Assembly: GCA_012522795.1 (NCBI GenBank)
Contig: JAAYJT010000031.1
Location: 26,252-90,251 of the forward strand
Origin: Bacteroidales bacterium
Lineage (GTDB): Bacteria; Bacteroidota; Bacteroidia; Bacteroidales; JAAYJT01
Length of the DNA: 64,000 nt
Reading direction: 5' to 3'
Position 1 is the stretch's first letter; every line of letters begins with the position of its first letter. Of this stretch, positions 19,101 to 28,000 are shown piece after piece. A program made the translations under genes and the position numbers. The notes below the pieces were generated by a model. The model saw nothing but the letters and a program-made list of their open reading frames with translations. It was not told the origin of the DNA and ran no database searches.

Positions 19101-19405
19101 TGACCCAGGTACAGGGTAATATCAGAATACTTCTCAGTAGAGTATCCTACATATGAAACTTCCACCAGATATGGTCCTCCTGTTCTCATACCCTGAAGGT
19201 TAAACCAACCATCGGTATTAGTAATGGTTCCGTATTGTGTTCCCGAAGGTCCATGAGTGGCTATTACAGTAGCTCCTGGAAGCACATTTTTATTAAGGTC
19301 TGTTACGCGGCCATTCATGCTCGAGGTTGTAACCTGCCCGAACATCAGCGAAGGCAGTAACATTAATGCCGTAATGACAATGAAAAGTAAATTTGTTTTC
19401 TTCAT
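16112..19405 (-). CDS. Oar-like TonB-dependent receptor with carboxypeptidase-regulatory domain
   Basis: A 1097-residue outer-membrane receptor. A signal peptide ends near residue 23 (SLMFGQ). Residues about 28-115 form a carboxypeptidase-regulatory-like domain (GRVTDLNKNVLPGATVIATH, then NTDGWFNLQGM). A TonB plug follows (about 120-245) with SINISNQEISTMPTINRSIQDIA and NFTVDGANFNNNFGLSSNLPGGG, which resembles Oar-type receptors rather than SusC. The rest is a long beta-barrel ending in IGIRYLF, a terminal aromatic typical of outer-membrane proteins. No SusD partner is adjacent. Oar proteins are linked to outer-membrane transport or protein secretion; the ligand here is unknown. Two promoter matches lie upstream and a strong terminator downstream, so it is probably monocistronic. 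Confidence 0.9.
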   Translation of the reverse strand: MKKTNLLFIVITALMLLPSLMFGQVTTSSMNGRVTDLNKNVLPGATVIATHGPSGTQYGTITNTDGWFNLQGMRTGGPYLVEVSYVGYSTEKYSDITLYLGQTFVLNAALKPGSVELGEIMVIGQRASAFQADKTGASINISNQEISTMPTINRSIQDIARLSPYANGMSFAGGDGRSTNFTVDGANFNNNFGLSSNLPGGGNPISLDAIEEVQVVVAPFDVRQTNFIGGGVNAITKSGTNTFKGSLYTYYRNQDMRGNKIGDTDFGVRDAESVKTYGLSLGGPIIKNKVFFFVNGEYELKPGQVINWRPSDDGVANINLQLSRTSSADMERVKQHLISNYGYDPGSYTSYPADESNRKLMARIDWNINKANKLSLRYNYTKNQAWFPTNGNSTDAGYRLSGLNRISQHSMSFSNSIYSQDNIVNSVALDLHSRFSNKLSNQFLTTYTKIADIRGSNSSPFPFIDIMYGLRDDGSQILEPYMSAGYELFTWNNGVHNNIFNIVDNVNIYMNNHKITLGATFEHQMANNSYMRNGTGYYRYASIDDFLNQAAPTDFAVTYGYDGEKNPAAEVAFNQFGIYGQDEWTINPDLKLTYGVRLDYLAYEDNLIGNNAISALDFGGKTINTGNWPDAKIQFSPRVGFSWDIKGDKSMKLRGGTGLFAGRLPLVFFTNMPTNSGMVQGSYAAVTKYDNNGNVTSVDPKLALLAGKMLTDIEEMIRILGLPSTITPEDGALPRDINGTDPDFKMPQVWKTSLALEYQLPTDFPLSITLEGVFTKNLNGVMLKNYDLKEPDATWERFNGPDDRYIYPAGADLSYNNRNAYVLSNTNEGWGAIANISIFAEPVKDMHLMLSYTKTESKEITGMPGSNAASAYTGLFTIDGPHLPLVQRSQYVMPSKLIGSVYYKIPWGNDAMKSSTIVNLFYTGFTPYGNSFAYINDMNGDGIQNDLIYIPKEKGEIKFISQEDEDAFFKFMEQDKYLSKHKGEYAEAYAARAPWVNRFDLRLAREYYFMVAGQRNTLQFSVDLLNFGNILNSEWGVYKTNAKSNGGRILNYEGKDANNVPSFSMVKVGGEYPTETYSPLYNFGQAWQLQIGIRYLF

Positions 19406-19453
19406 ACTTTAAGAATTTTGATTAATAAATATAATAGCTTGAAAATTTGTGGG

Positions 19454-19483
19454 TAAAAATATAAAAGTAAAACCAGTCTCAAA
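19454..19483 (-). promoter_or_regulatory. Proximal promoter of the TonB receptor gene
   Basis: Minus-strand TTTG (19480-19483), an 18-base spacer, then TATTTTTA (19454-19461), one mismatch from TAnnTTTG. It would give a leader of about 40 bases. Confidence 0.4.
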
Positions 19484-19608
19484 AATAAACTTATTAAAAG
19501 TTATTAAACAATAAAACACACAATACCAACTTATTACAACATAACATAGTATGCCCTTAACTGTGAATTAACAATAAAACGCAATAATGAAACAGTTTTT
19601 AGCGGCGG

Positions 19609-19638
19609 CAAAATTATAATTTAACCGTTTTAATTCAA
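19609..19638 (-). promoter_or_regulatory. Distal promoter of the TonB receptor gene
   Basis: Minus-strand TTG (19636-19638), a 19-base spacer, then TAATTTTG (19609-19616), a full -7 match. Transcription from here would give a leader of about 200 AT-rich bases; no known riboswitch was recognised in it. Confidence 0.45.
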
Positions 19639-19683
19639 TAAAAGACTGAAAAATATGTGCCAATTTATCATTCTACCTGATTA

Positions 19684-20487
19684 CTAAAGTATGCGCCTGA
19701 TAAGCCTCAGCTTATGAGTATATTGTTTGGTTTCTTCATTAAAAATACCATGATGGTCAATTTTGTCAGAGCGGACTTTTCCGCTGGCATGAATAATAGT
19801 CTGATTATCAAGCATAAGTCCGACATGAGTAATTTGTCCATCCTCATTGTCAAAAAATGCGAGGTCGCCGGGATGACTTTCAGAAAGCAAATTAACAACT
19901 TCTCCCTGTGTTGCCTGCTGTGAAGAATCTCTTTGTAAAGAAATCCCGCACAATTTAAAAACCAGTTGAACAAATCCCGAACAATCAATCCCAAAAGGTG
20001 TTCTGCCACCCCACAAATAAGGACTTTGTAAAAAGACCCATGCGTTTTCAATAAGTTTGCGGCAATTGGTACCAATTGAAGGCATAGTTACTTCACCCTC
20101 AAACGAATATTTAATCCCCTCAATTTCAAAAGCCTGATCTTTATATCCTGGTAATGTGCTACCAATGAGTACCGGAAACATACGGTTACGGGTATGATCA
20201 TACATAACCTCTACCATATCCGATACAATAGCAGCCTGGCGATTACTTAAGGCAACGAAAGTTTCTTCGCTAATGCTTTGATATTCAATCTGGTTCACCC
20301 AGCCTTCGTAATTATCAAAACTACATCTTACCCTGTTCCAATTGTAATATTTCTCATAAACCACAAATGTTTCGCCAAAAAGGATCTGACTTGTCATTTC
20401 GGCGGTGTGGAACGGATGTTTTCGCAGCGGAATGACTGATAAATGACCAATACCGTAGCCAATTGGCTTTAAATCAATATTTTCCAT
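19684..20487 (-). CDS. NlpC/P60 (C40) cysteine peptidase with SH3-like domains
   Basis: A 267-residue peptidase expected to cleave gamma-D-glutamyl-diamino-acid bonds in peptidoglycan peptides. Residues about 10-75 and 85-135 are SH3-like substrate-recognition segments (GETFVVYEKYYNWNRV and GWVNQIEY). The NlpC/P60 core spans about 145-265, with the catalytic cysteine C169 in GIDCSGFVQLVF, H221 in ITHVGLML and H233 in IIHASGKVR as the third polar residue. No signal peptide is seen, which fits the cytosolic or recycling members of the family (dipeptidyl-peptidase VI/YkfC type). It lies 12 bp downstream of the antiporter gene and is probably co-transcribed with it. Confidence 0.88.
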   Translation of the reverse strand: MENIDLKPIGYGIGHLSVIPLRKHPFHTAEMTSQILFGETFVVYEKYYNWNRVRCSFDNYEGWVNQIEYQSISEETFVALSNRQAAIVSDMVEVMYDHTRNRMFPVLIGSTLPGYKDQAFEIEGIKYSFEGEVTMPSIGTNCRKLIENAWVFLQSPYLWGGRTPFGIDCSGFVQLVFKLCGISLQRDSSQQATQGEVVNLLSESHPGDLAFFDNEDGQITHVGLMLDNQTIIHASGKVRSDKIDHHGIFNEETKQYTHKLRLIRRIL

Positions 20488-20499
20488 ATTCTATTAAAA

Positions 20500-22629
20500 T
20501 TACTTTTTCAAACCAAATAAACGTTTTGCTCCCCGCACTATCCTGCTTATGCGAGTCAGATTTTCATGATATGGAAATACAGAATATTCATCTAACTGCA
20601 AACTGCTTTGAGTAGAGCTTCTGGGCGACTGACGGGGATAAACAACAATAAAAGAGTATTTCTCAAAATATTTTGAAAGCAAATATGGCATCTCATCAAG
20701 GAAGCGCTCATAACTAATGGTAAGCTTGCGGGCACTCATAAAAACACATAGATTAGATGTTTTTGCCGTATTGGATATATTCCTTAAATCAGGGAAATTT
20801 GTAAATGATTCGCTGTTCAGTTCGATATACGGACTCTGTTTTGAATAAGAATTCACAATGAAGTTAACATCTTCCTCATGTGCTATTATTTTGATAGTTG
20901 TACCTATTTGAAACGCAAGCCGTTTCAATGCTGCAATACTTTCAGGAAAACCAAGCTCATACTGGGCTGCCTTGGTGTAGATTACAACTATTTGTCTGAA
21001 AGTATTCAGTGGTTCCAATATCTTACAAACCATAATCATCTGATTCATGCGTTCAAGCAACTGATCAAGGATACTTCCGAATATCCACTGCCGCGTTGTG
21101 ATCTTAGCGTTCCACCCTAATATTACAGTGGTAATAAACAATTCTCTGATTGCACGATTAATTCCATTGCTAACATTTAGATCAACTCTGGTAACCGGCA
21201 TTATATTGGCATTAACATCGCGCGCAAAAGCAACTGACTCAGTCAATTGCTTATTTGCATCCTGAAGCTGTGCTTCTGCTTCTTCTGAATCTTTGATAAC
21301 AGAAAGGGGGTAAATAGGTTCTGGCGAAGTAAGGTCTTTGATGTAAATAGCAAGCTCAATAAGGCGACTGACGTTCTTAGGATTTGCAACAGGCACAAGA
21401 ATTCGTTCAACCCGGCTGACTTCCGGTGGCTTTTGTAAAGTTGATTCTATAGCAAGCTTACGTCCTGAATGTTCGGTAACAAAACTGCTTGCCAGACATG
21501 TTATAAGAATAAGAATAATGGTTCCGTTCAAAACATTATCGTCAATTATACCAAGTTCATAGCCAATAAGTATAACTGCCAGGGTTGCAGCAGCATGCGA
21601 TGAGCTCAGACCAAAAATTATCTTTCGCTGCAATGAATTATATCTGAATATCTTTTGGGTAAGAAATGCTGCAATCCATTTACTAAAAATGGCAACTATT
21701 GTCATTGAAAAAGCAACAATCAATGCCTGTGAGCCTTGAAACACAACCCTAAGATCAACCAGCATACCTACACTTATCAGAAAGAAAGGTATGAATATGG
21801 CATTACCTACAAACTCAATTCTGTTCATCAGCACTGAATTTGAAGGGATCAGACGATTCACAGCAAGGCCAGCCAGAAAAGCCCCTATAATTGGCTCCAG
21901 ACCGGCAAGTTCAGCAAGAATTCCTGCAATGAAGACCAGAGCAAGTACAAACACATACTGATTTGAGCCGATTTCAGGCATATTTCTGAAAAACCACCTT
22001 GCCAAAGCAGGATAGCCATATAGAATGATAACCGCAAATACAACAAGCGAAACTATCATCCGTATCCAAAAAATCATATCCAGCGATCCCTTTGTAGAAC
22101 CAACAATGACAGCAAGCATCATCAGTACGGCAGTATCAGTGATGATAGTACCTCCTACCGTAACAGTAACCGACTCATCCTTTGAAATACCCAGATTGCT
22201 TACAATAGGATAAGAGATCAAAGTGTGGGTTGAAAACATACTGGCAATTAAAAATGATGTGGTTATTGAAAAATCAAGTAAGTAATGACAAACCACAAAC
22301 CCGAGACTTAACGGTATAAGGAAAGTAAACAAACCAAAAACGCCGCTTTTATAGCTATTTTTCTTAAAATGCCCCATGTCAATTTCAAGGGCAGCCATAA
22401 ACATAATATAAAGCAAACCTACGGTTCCAAACAGGATAATGCTGCTATCACGCAACAATATGTTCAATCCATTGGGTCCAATAACGACACCGGCTAACAG
22501 CAAACCAATTATACTGGGTATTCGTAATTTTCGGAAAACTATCGGCGATAACAGGATTATCAGCAAAACCAGTGTAAAGATCACAACCGGATCTTCTAGT
22601 GGCAATGTTATTATTGATAAAATTTTCAT
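20500..22629 (-). CDS. CPA2-family cation:proton antiporter with C-terminal universal-stress-like region
   Basis: A 709-residue inner-membrane protein. The N-terminal part (about 15-390) has twelve or so membrane helices with CPA2 signatures: LLLAGVVIGPNGLNIL, LEPIIGAFLAGLAVNR, and the SHAAATLAVILIGYELGI segment of the second transport half. The rest (about 405-690) is cytosolic and resembles two universal-stress-protein-type modules (RILVPVANPKNVSRLIELA). Such antiporters exchange K+ or Na+ for protons and manage pH or salt, which may complement the sodium pump encoded elsewhere in this window. The ion specificity cannot be read from the sequence. A -7 promoter match precedes it. Confidence 0.88.
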   Translation of the reverse strand: MKILSIITLPLEDPVVIFTLVLLIILLSPIVFRKLRIPSIIGLLLAGVVIGPNGLNILLRDSSIILFGTVGLLYIMFMAALEIDMGHFKKNSYKSGVFGLFTFLIPLSLGFVVCHYLLDFSITTSFLIASMFSTHTLISYPIVSNLGISKDESVTVTVGGTIITDTAVLMMLAVIVGSTKGSLDMIFWIRMIVSLVVFAVIILYGYPALARWFFRNMPEIGSNQYVFVLALVFIAGILAELAGLEPIIGAFLAGLAVNRLIPSNSVLMNRIEFVGNAIFIPFFLISVGMLVDLRVVFQGSQALIVAFSMTIVAIFSKWIAAFLTQKIFRYNSLQRKIIFGLSSSHAAATLAVILIGYELGIIDDNVLNGTIILILITCLASSFVTEHSGRKLAIESTLQKPPEVSRVERILVPVANPKNVSRLIELAIYIKDLTSPEPIYPLSVIKDSEEAEAQLQDANKQLTESVAFARDVNANIMPVTRVDLNVSNGINRAIRELFITTVILGWNAKITTRQWIFGSILDQLLERMNQMIMVCKILEPLNTFRQIVVIYTKAAQYELGFPESIAALKRLAFQIGTTIKIIAHEEDVNFIVNSYSKQSPYIELNSESFTNFPDLRNISNTAKTSNLCVFMSARKLTISYERFLDEMPYLLSKYFEKYSFIVVYPRQSPRSSTQSSLQLDEYSVFPYHENLTRISRIVRGAKRLFGLKK

Positions 22630-22648
22630 TTCGCCCGTTTAATATTTA

Positions 22649-22656
22649 CAAAATTA
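22649..22656 (-). promoter_or_regulatory. -7 element of the antiporter/NlpC gene pair
   Basis: Minus-strand TAATTTTG, a full TAnnTTTG match about 20 bases before the start codon at 22629. No -33 TTTG at the usual distance. Confidence 0.45.
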
Positions 22657-22774
22657 GTTTTTTCGTCATAATACAGGTGAATCACGAGAAATTTTAACAA
22701 ATATCCTCTTGTCTGGTTTATATGTTAATAAATTAGATATTTCACATATTTAGCGTAAATCTTTTATGAAACCC

Positions 22775-22802
22775 GGACATTTTGTAAATACAAATCGTAT
22801 AA
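22775..22802 (+). repeat. Partial copy C of the dispersed ~125-bp repeat
   Basis: The bases from GGACATTTTGTAAATACA through CGTATAA match the terminal segment of copies A and B, with one base missing. The left arm of the hairpin and the rest of the repeat are absent. It lies between the antiporter and the divergent HD-domain gene. Confidence 0.5.
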
Positions 22803-22851
22803 CACCCATTAACTGTTAAAAAAACAATAGATATAAATAACGACTTTTAGT

Positions 22852-22859
22852 TACTTTCG
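22852..22859 (+). promoter_or_regulatory. Possible -7 element of the 7TM-HD gene
   Basis: TACTTTCG, a one-mismatch TAnnTTTG-type element about 25 bases before the ATG at 22884. No clear -33. Confidence 0.3.
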
Positions 22860-22883
22860 CAAGCTCAAACCATTTAGAATAAG

Positions 22884-24950
22884 ATGAAGGTCCTAATAAG
22901 GTATTTGAAAAAGAACTCACTGATACTATCCCGTATTTCGCTGTTTTTGCTTGCAGCAGCAATAATAGTAGTCATGTTTCCAAAAGAAGGGAAATTCAGA
23001 TATGAATATCAGCGTGGTAAGCCATGGATGCATGAAGCTCTGATTGCTCCTTTCGATTTCCCTATCCTTAAAACCGAAGCTGAACTTTTGCAAGAAGAGG
23101 AAACAGTGCTTAAAACACTCAAACCCGTTTTTGTAATTGATGAAACTGGTTCAAATAATTCAAGAAAAAAACTTATTGCCGAACTTCAGAAAAAAGCCGG
23201 TGAATACGAATGGAACTCAAATGAGTTTGCAAAAATTGAATCGAGGGTTTTAGGCGCGTATGACTCGGTGATGAATATTGGAATTATTCAGATGAACCCG
23301 GTAATTGAGAATAAACCTGATGATTTTCTGGTAATATTGTTAAAAGAAAACCGTGCCATAGAACGTGAATTAAGATCTTTTCTTACCATCCAATCGGCTG
23401 ATACTTTCTTAAGGTCACATCTGTCAGTATCAAATAGAATAGCTGATTCTGAAGTAGTTATCAATGTTTTAGAAAATCATTTGATACAAAACATACTTTT
23501 TGAACCGGACATCACCGAAAGAGGAAAGCAAAACTTAATTAAAAAAATATCCCTTGCTCATGGCATGGTTCAAAAAGGTGAGCGTATTATTTCAAAAGGT
23601 GAGCTGGTAAACTCTGAAAGATATCAAATTCTGGAATCATTTCGCAAAGAATATGAAAATCAGGTTGGTGGTTCAGCTGCTTATATTGGCATAATTGTAG
23701 GACAAAGCATCCTGGTGATTATTGCTCTGACGGTATTTTTACTTTTTCTTGTTTTTTTTAGGAATGAAATATACCATCAAAATAAAATGGTAGTTTTCAT
23801 GCTACTCATAATAGTTTTAATGGTTAAGGTTTTAAGCTTTATGGCAAAAAACCATCTTACCTATATTTATCTTGTGCCTTTATGTCTGGTTCCGATTATC
23901 ATAAGCATTTTCACTGATACCCGTCTGGCGTTATTTGTGCATCTGGTTACAATTTTCATAACAGGATATCTGGTTCCAAACAGTTTTGAGTTTGTTTTCC
24001 TGCAACTGATAGCGGGCATAATTGCTATACTGAGTGTGATAAACCTGTATAAGCGCTCGCAGTTTGTAAAAAGTATAATATTGATTTTTCTAACCTATGT
24101 TGCTGTTTATACAGGTATGAACCTGATGAGTGAGGGCAATTTTTTAGCTTTGGAACCTAATATGTTTATCATGTTTGGAGGCAGTGCTATGCTTACTCTG
24201 CTTGCTTATCCACTAATTTATATATTTGAAAGATTGTTTGGATTTACAACCGACTTAACTCTGCTTGAGCTTTCTGACACTAATAACAAACTGTTACGTG
24301 AACTGGCAGAAAAAGCTCCGGGCACTTTTCAGCACTCACTCCAGGTTGCAAGCATTGCTGAAGAACTTACACGCGAAGTTGGTGGAAATCCTTTGCTGGT
24401 TCGAACCGGTGCCCTTTATCACGATATTGGAAAAACACATAATCCGCAATATTTTATTGAGAACCAGATAACCGGAGTGAACCCGCATGATGAACTCAGT
24501 TATGAAGAAAGCGCAAGGATCATCATCAGGCATGTTATCGAGGGTATTGAACTGGCACGTAAATATAAGCTTCCGGAAATATTGATTGACTTTATCAGAA
24601 CTCATCATGGAACGCGTCGTACTGCTTATTTTTTCCAGATGCACAAGAATAATAATCCGGATGCAATGATCAATGAAGATGCATTTAAATACCACGGACC
24701 TATACCATTTTCACGCGAAACAGCAGTTGTAATGATGGCCGATTCGGTAGAAGCAGCTTCACGCAGTATTAAAAAACCTGATCAGCAGAAAATAGATGAT
24801 CTGGTTGAAAACATCATCAACAAACAGTTAGGGGATAATCAGTTTGATAATTCGCCAATAACCCTGCGTGATATTACAAAGATAAAAAAGGTGTTGAAAC
24901 GCAAACTGATGAATATATATCATGTCAGAATTGAGTATCCGGTATCCTGA
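22884..24950 (+). CDS. 7TM-HD family phosphodiesterase (PgpH-like)
   Basis: A 688-residue membrane enzyme. An N-terminal helix (about 17-32) leads to a large extracytoplasmic 7TMR-HDED-type domain (about 35-265), then seven closely spaced helices (about 270-450), then a cytosolic HD domain. The metal-binding HDIG motif is H513-D514-I-G in LYHDIGKTHNP; the upstream FQHSLQVASIAEEL and downstream RTHHGTRRTAYFF segments supply other conserved histidines. In Listeria and other bacteria PgpH of this architecture hydrolyses cyclic di-AMP. The same role is a reasonable inference here, which would link it to potassium or osmotic control next to the CPA2 antiporter. Confidence 0.88.
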   Translation: MKVLIRYLKKNSLILSRISLFLLAAAIIVVMFPKEGKFRYEYQRGKPWMHEALIAPFDFPILKTEAELLQEEETVLKTLKPVFVIDETGSNNSRKKLIAELQKKAGEYEWNSNEFAKIESRVLGAYDSVMNIGIIQMNPVIENKPDDFLVILLKENRAIERELRSFLTIQSADTFLRSHLSVSNRIADSEVVINVLENHLIQNILFEPDITERGKQNLIKKISLAHGMVQKGERIISKGELVNSERYQILESFRKEYENQVGGSAAYIGIIVGQSILVIIALTVFLLFLVFFRNEIYHQNKMVVFMLLIIVLMVKVLSFMAKNHLTYIYLVPLCLVPIIISIFTDTRLALFVHLVTIFITGYLVPNSFEFVFLQLIAGIIAILSVINLYKRSQFVKSIILIFLTYVAVYTGMNLMSEGNFLALEPNMFIMFGGSAMLTLLAYPLIYIFERLFGFTTDLTLLELSDTNNKLLRELAEKAPGTFQHSLQVASIAEELTREVGGNPLLVRTGALYHDIGKTHNPQYFIENQITGVNPHDELSYEESARIIIRHVIEGIELARKYKLPEILIDFIRTHHGTRRTAYFFQMHKNNNPDAMINEDAFKYHGPIPFSRETAVVMMADSVEAASRSIKKPDQQKIDDLVENIINKQLGDNQFDNSPITLRDITKIKKVLKRKLMNIYHVRIEYPVS

Positions 24951-24997
24951 TTATTTTATTCCGGATATCCTAATTCCGGGATCATAGTTCATATTTC

Positions 24998-27931
24998 TTA
25001 TTCGATGATCACTTCATCAATAAATAACCACGCCTTACCACCTGCACCCAGATGCCAATCGGGGATAGTACCAAAATTTTTGGCAATGATTTTCACATAT
25101 CGTCCGGTAGTATTTACCTTAGTACCCAGATCTTTCCGTACAGGAGTATAGTCATCAAATGCAACAGCGCTGGGAACTTGTGCGATCTGACGATATTTTT
25201 CACCATCTTCTGAAACAAAGAATGTCACTTCTTTTGGCATCCATATCCATGAGCGTATTTCCTGAAAAAATCCTGCTGCAACATAATGTATTGCCTGTTT
25301 ATTACCCAGATCAACAACGCATTCAAAATCAACGCCACTATAGCCCTGCCAGCCGCCAAGTCTGAAATTCTTTTCACCCCTTAATCCGTCAATTAGGGCT
25401 TCAGGTCCTCCAGCATGATAATTGGCATCAAGCGGAGGCTTGATTTCAATTCTACGATTGATATCAATTTTTGTGAAATTGCCTTCAACCTGACTACTAA
25501 AACCATATCCTTCTTTCCAGGCACGTGCAGTGATAGTAGTTGTTTTGTCAAGCATAATGGGTTCGGAATAAACAAAAGATTCAAGATTCGGAAGTGTTCC
25601 GTCAGTGGTATAATATATTTTACAATCCGGTATCAGGGTTTTAATTTCAACTGTAACAGGCTCGCGAATGATTGCCCCTTCGGCAATCAAATACGGAACC
25701 GGCAAGATAATCTCATCATTTATATAGGTCATTGGTATATCTTCATCGCGGGTCCCCCAGTTCTTTCCGGGTTGTTTGCCCATTTCGAAACTCATATTTC
25801 CACCTTTCATTATATCATTATGAGTAATGAACGATTTGCTGTAATTCTGTCCATTTAGTTTAGCCGATTGGATATAAAAATTATTTTTTGAAACCTTGTT
25901 GGCATGAATTGTAAACACATTTCCATTTTCAAGTTCGATCTCTATTTGCGAAAACCATGGTGTTCCAATAATATAATCAAGCTGACCCGGTGTAACCGGA
26001 TAAAAACCCATAGCACTCATTACCAGCCATGCCGACATTTGCCCGCAATCTTCGTTTCCGCTTAATCCATCGGGATGAGGGGTATAGAAATCATCCATGA
26101 TCTGTCGTACGCGCTGCTGGGTTTTCCAGGGTTGGTTCAGAAAATTATACAAATATGCCATATGATGACTCGGTTCGTTACCCTGGGCATACTGACCGAT
26201 AAGTCCGGTAATATCTTTCATATCCCTTCCTGAAATACGGTCTCCTGTTTCGAAAAGTTCGTCAACACGATTTAACAATTTCTCCTTGCCACCATGAAAT
26301 TCAATAAAACCATTGATATCCTGCGGAACATAAAAGCTGTAATGCCATGAGTTGGCTTCTGTGAAATGCCAGTCAACAGTTGTGGGGTCAAATGGGGTTA
26401 GCCATGAACCATTAAGTCGTGGACGCATGAACCGGGTTTCGGGGTCAAAAATATTTTTCCATGATTGCGCCCTGCGTATATATTCACGATAAATATCGTC
26501 GTGACCCAGATCACGTGCCATCACGGCAATACACCAGTCATTATACGCATATTCAAGAGTTTTTGAAATAGATTCATGCTCTTTATTACCCGGTATATAT
26601 CCGTATTTTTGATAAACATCCAAACCAAAATGATCTTGTGTGGCACTATGCAGCATGGCTTTAAGAGCTTTTTCGCCATCAAAATCGCGTAAGCCTTTCA
26701 TCCACGCATCTGCAATTACTGAAATACTGTGATTACCAATCATGCACCAGGTTTCGTTAGCGGCAAGCTCCCACACAGGCAGCAATCCACCCTTTTCATA
26801 CATATTTAACATTGTTTTTATGAAATCGTCGGAGCGTTTTTGCTCAATGATAGTCATTAATGGGTGCCACGCCCTGTATGTATCCCAAAGTGAGAACACG
26901 GTATAATTTGTGAAATCTTCGGCTGTATGTATCTGCTTATCAATGCCACGATAGCGGCGGTCAACATCCATAAATATATTTGGCTGCAGGAAAGAGTGGT
27001 ACAACGCAGAATAAAACACAGTGTACTGATCATCAGTTCCACCTTTCACCCTGATTTTACTCAATTCATTATTCCATGCATCATAGCTGCTTTTTCTAAT
27101 TCCTTCAAAACCCCATTCAGGGATCTCAGCTACAAGGTTTTTATATGCACCTTCGGGATCTACTGCCGAAAGAGCTACTTTAATTTCTATAACTTCATCC
27201 TTAGCAGTTTCAAATTCGACAAAAGCCTTAATATTCTGACCTTCAGCTCTGGAAGTTTCCGGAACTATAACATCATTTACAGTAATTCCTGTTTGTGAAA
27301 AAGGCTTTGAGAACACCATGTGGAAATACCAAACCATGTTGTCAGCCCAGTTCTTTGAACGTCTCATACCTCGTATTTCAGTATCGCTCAATATTTCAAT
27401 CCATGATTCGAGAACATGGTCACGATGTTTGAGGTCAATAATGAATTTAGCAGCATCACTGGCAGGGAAAGTGTAACGATGATAACCAACACGGCTAGTT
27501 ACTGTCATTTCGGCAAGTACACTGGGCTTATCGAGAAACACCTTATAATAGCCGGCTTCAGCTTTTTCATTTGATTTTTTAAACGGTGAGCTGTACTCCG
27601 AATTATCAAAAACAGGCACACCAAGCACAGGCATTATCAGAATATCGCCATAATCGCTTACACCAGTTCCGCTAAGTGCAGTATGAGCAAAACCATATAT
27701 AACACTGTCTGTATAATGATAACCCGAACAGCCATCCCAACCGTCAAGTCTTGTTTGAGGTGTGAGCTGAACCATGCCGAATGGAGTTGCTGCACCGGGA
27801 TAAGTGTGGCCGTGAGCATCAGTACCTATAAAAGGATTAACATATGATACTGGTGCAGCAGGTTCTTTTTCTGTTTGACAGGCATTCAGAAATACTACTA
27901 CCAATATTAACATAAGGAATATTCTTTTCAT
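24998..27931 (-). CDS. GH92 alpha-mannosidase lipoprotein with C-terminal discoidin-like domain
   Basis: A 977-residue exo-acting alpha-mannosidase of glycoside hydrolase family 92, which removes alpha-1,2/1,3-linked mannose from glycans in a Ca2+-dependent way. A lipobox ends at C18 (FLNAC). The N-terminal motif VNPFIGTDAHGHTYPGAATP and the catalytic-domain GNEPSHHMAYLYN and DGLSGNEDCGQMSAW segments are diagnostic. After the catalytic domains (to about 760) come a chitobiase-C/Fn3-like segment (YYTTDGTLPNLES, about 790-840) and a final F5/8 type C-like carbohydrate-binding domain (about 850-977). It is the third gene of a mannose module, 69 bp after the beta-mannosidase. Confidence 0.93.
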   Translation of the reverse strand: MKRIFLMLILVVVFLNACQTEKEPAAPVSYVNPFIGTDAHGHTYPGAATPFGMVQLTPQTRLDGWDGCSGYHYTDSVIYGFAHTALSGTGVSDYGDILIMPVLGVPVFDNSEYSSPFKKSNEKAEAGYYKVFLDKPSVLAEMTVTSRVGYHRYTFPASDAAKFIIDLKHRDHVLESWIEILSDTEIRGMRRSKNWADNMVWYFHMVFSKPFSQTGITVNDVIVPETSRAEGQNIKAFVEFETAKDEVIEIKVALSAVDPEGAYKNLVAEIPEWGFEGIRKSSYDAWNNELSKIRVKGGTDDQYTVFYSALYHSFLQPNIFMDVDRRYRGIDKQIHTAEDFTNYTVFSLWDTYRAWHPLMTIIEQKRSDDFIKTMLNMYEKGGLLPVWELAANETWCMIGNHSISVIADAWMKGLRDFDGEKALKAMLHSATQDHFGLDVYQKYGYIPGNKEHESISKTLEYAYNDWCIAVMARDLGHDDIYREYIRRAQSWKNIFDPETRFMRPRLNGSWLTPFDPTTVDWHFTEANSWHYSFYVPQDINGFIEFHGGKEKLLNRVDELFETGDRISGRDMKDITGLIGQYAQGNEPSHHMAYLYNFLNQPWKTQQRVRQIMDDFYTPHPDGLSGNEDCGQMSAWLVMSAMGFYPVTPGQLDYIIGTPWFSQIEIELENGNVFTIHANKVSKNNFYIQSAKLNGQNYSKSFITHNDIMKGGNMSFEMGKQPGKNWGTRDEDIPMTYINDEIILPVPYLIAEGAIIREPVTVEIKTLIPDCKIYYTTDGTLPNLESFVYSEPIMLDKTTTITARAWKEGYGFSSQVEGNFTKIDINRRIEIKPPLDANYHAGGPEALIDGLRGEKNFRLGGWQGYSGVDFECVVDLGNKQAIHYVAAGFFQEIRSWIWMPKEVTFFVSEDGEKYRQIAQVPSAVAFDDYTPVRKDLGTKVNTTGRYVKIIAKNFGTIPDWHLGAGGKAWLFIDEVIIE

Positions 27932-28000
27932 TTTTAAAAATTTAAATGTTAAATGATTGAATAATAATTACTAATCTATCATTGTAAAATTTAATGTTGC

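Noticed and set aside
19406..19683. Riboswitch in the long leader of the TonB receptor gene
   Set aside because: No known class (cobalamin, TPP, FMN) signature was recognised; the region is AT-rich with no strong stem.
24951..24997. Terminator between the convergent 7TM-HD and GH92 genes
   Set aside because: Only a 5-bp CCGGA/TCCGG stem is present and no T tract follows on either strand.
25415..25858. 147-codon open frame on the plus strand
   Set aside because: It lies entirely antisense to the conserved C-terminal part of the GH92 gene and has no family features.
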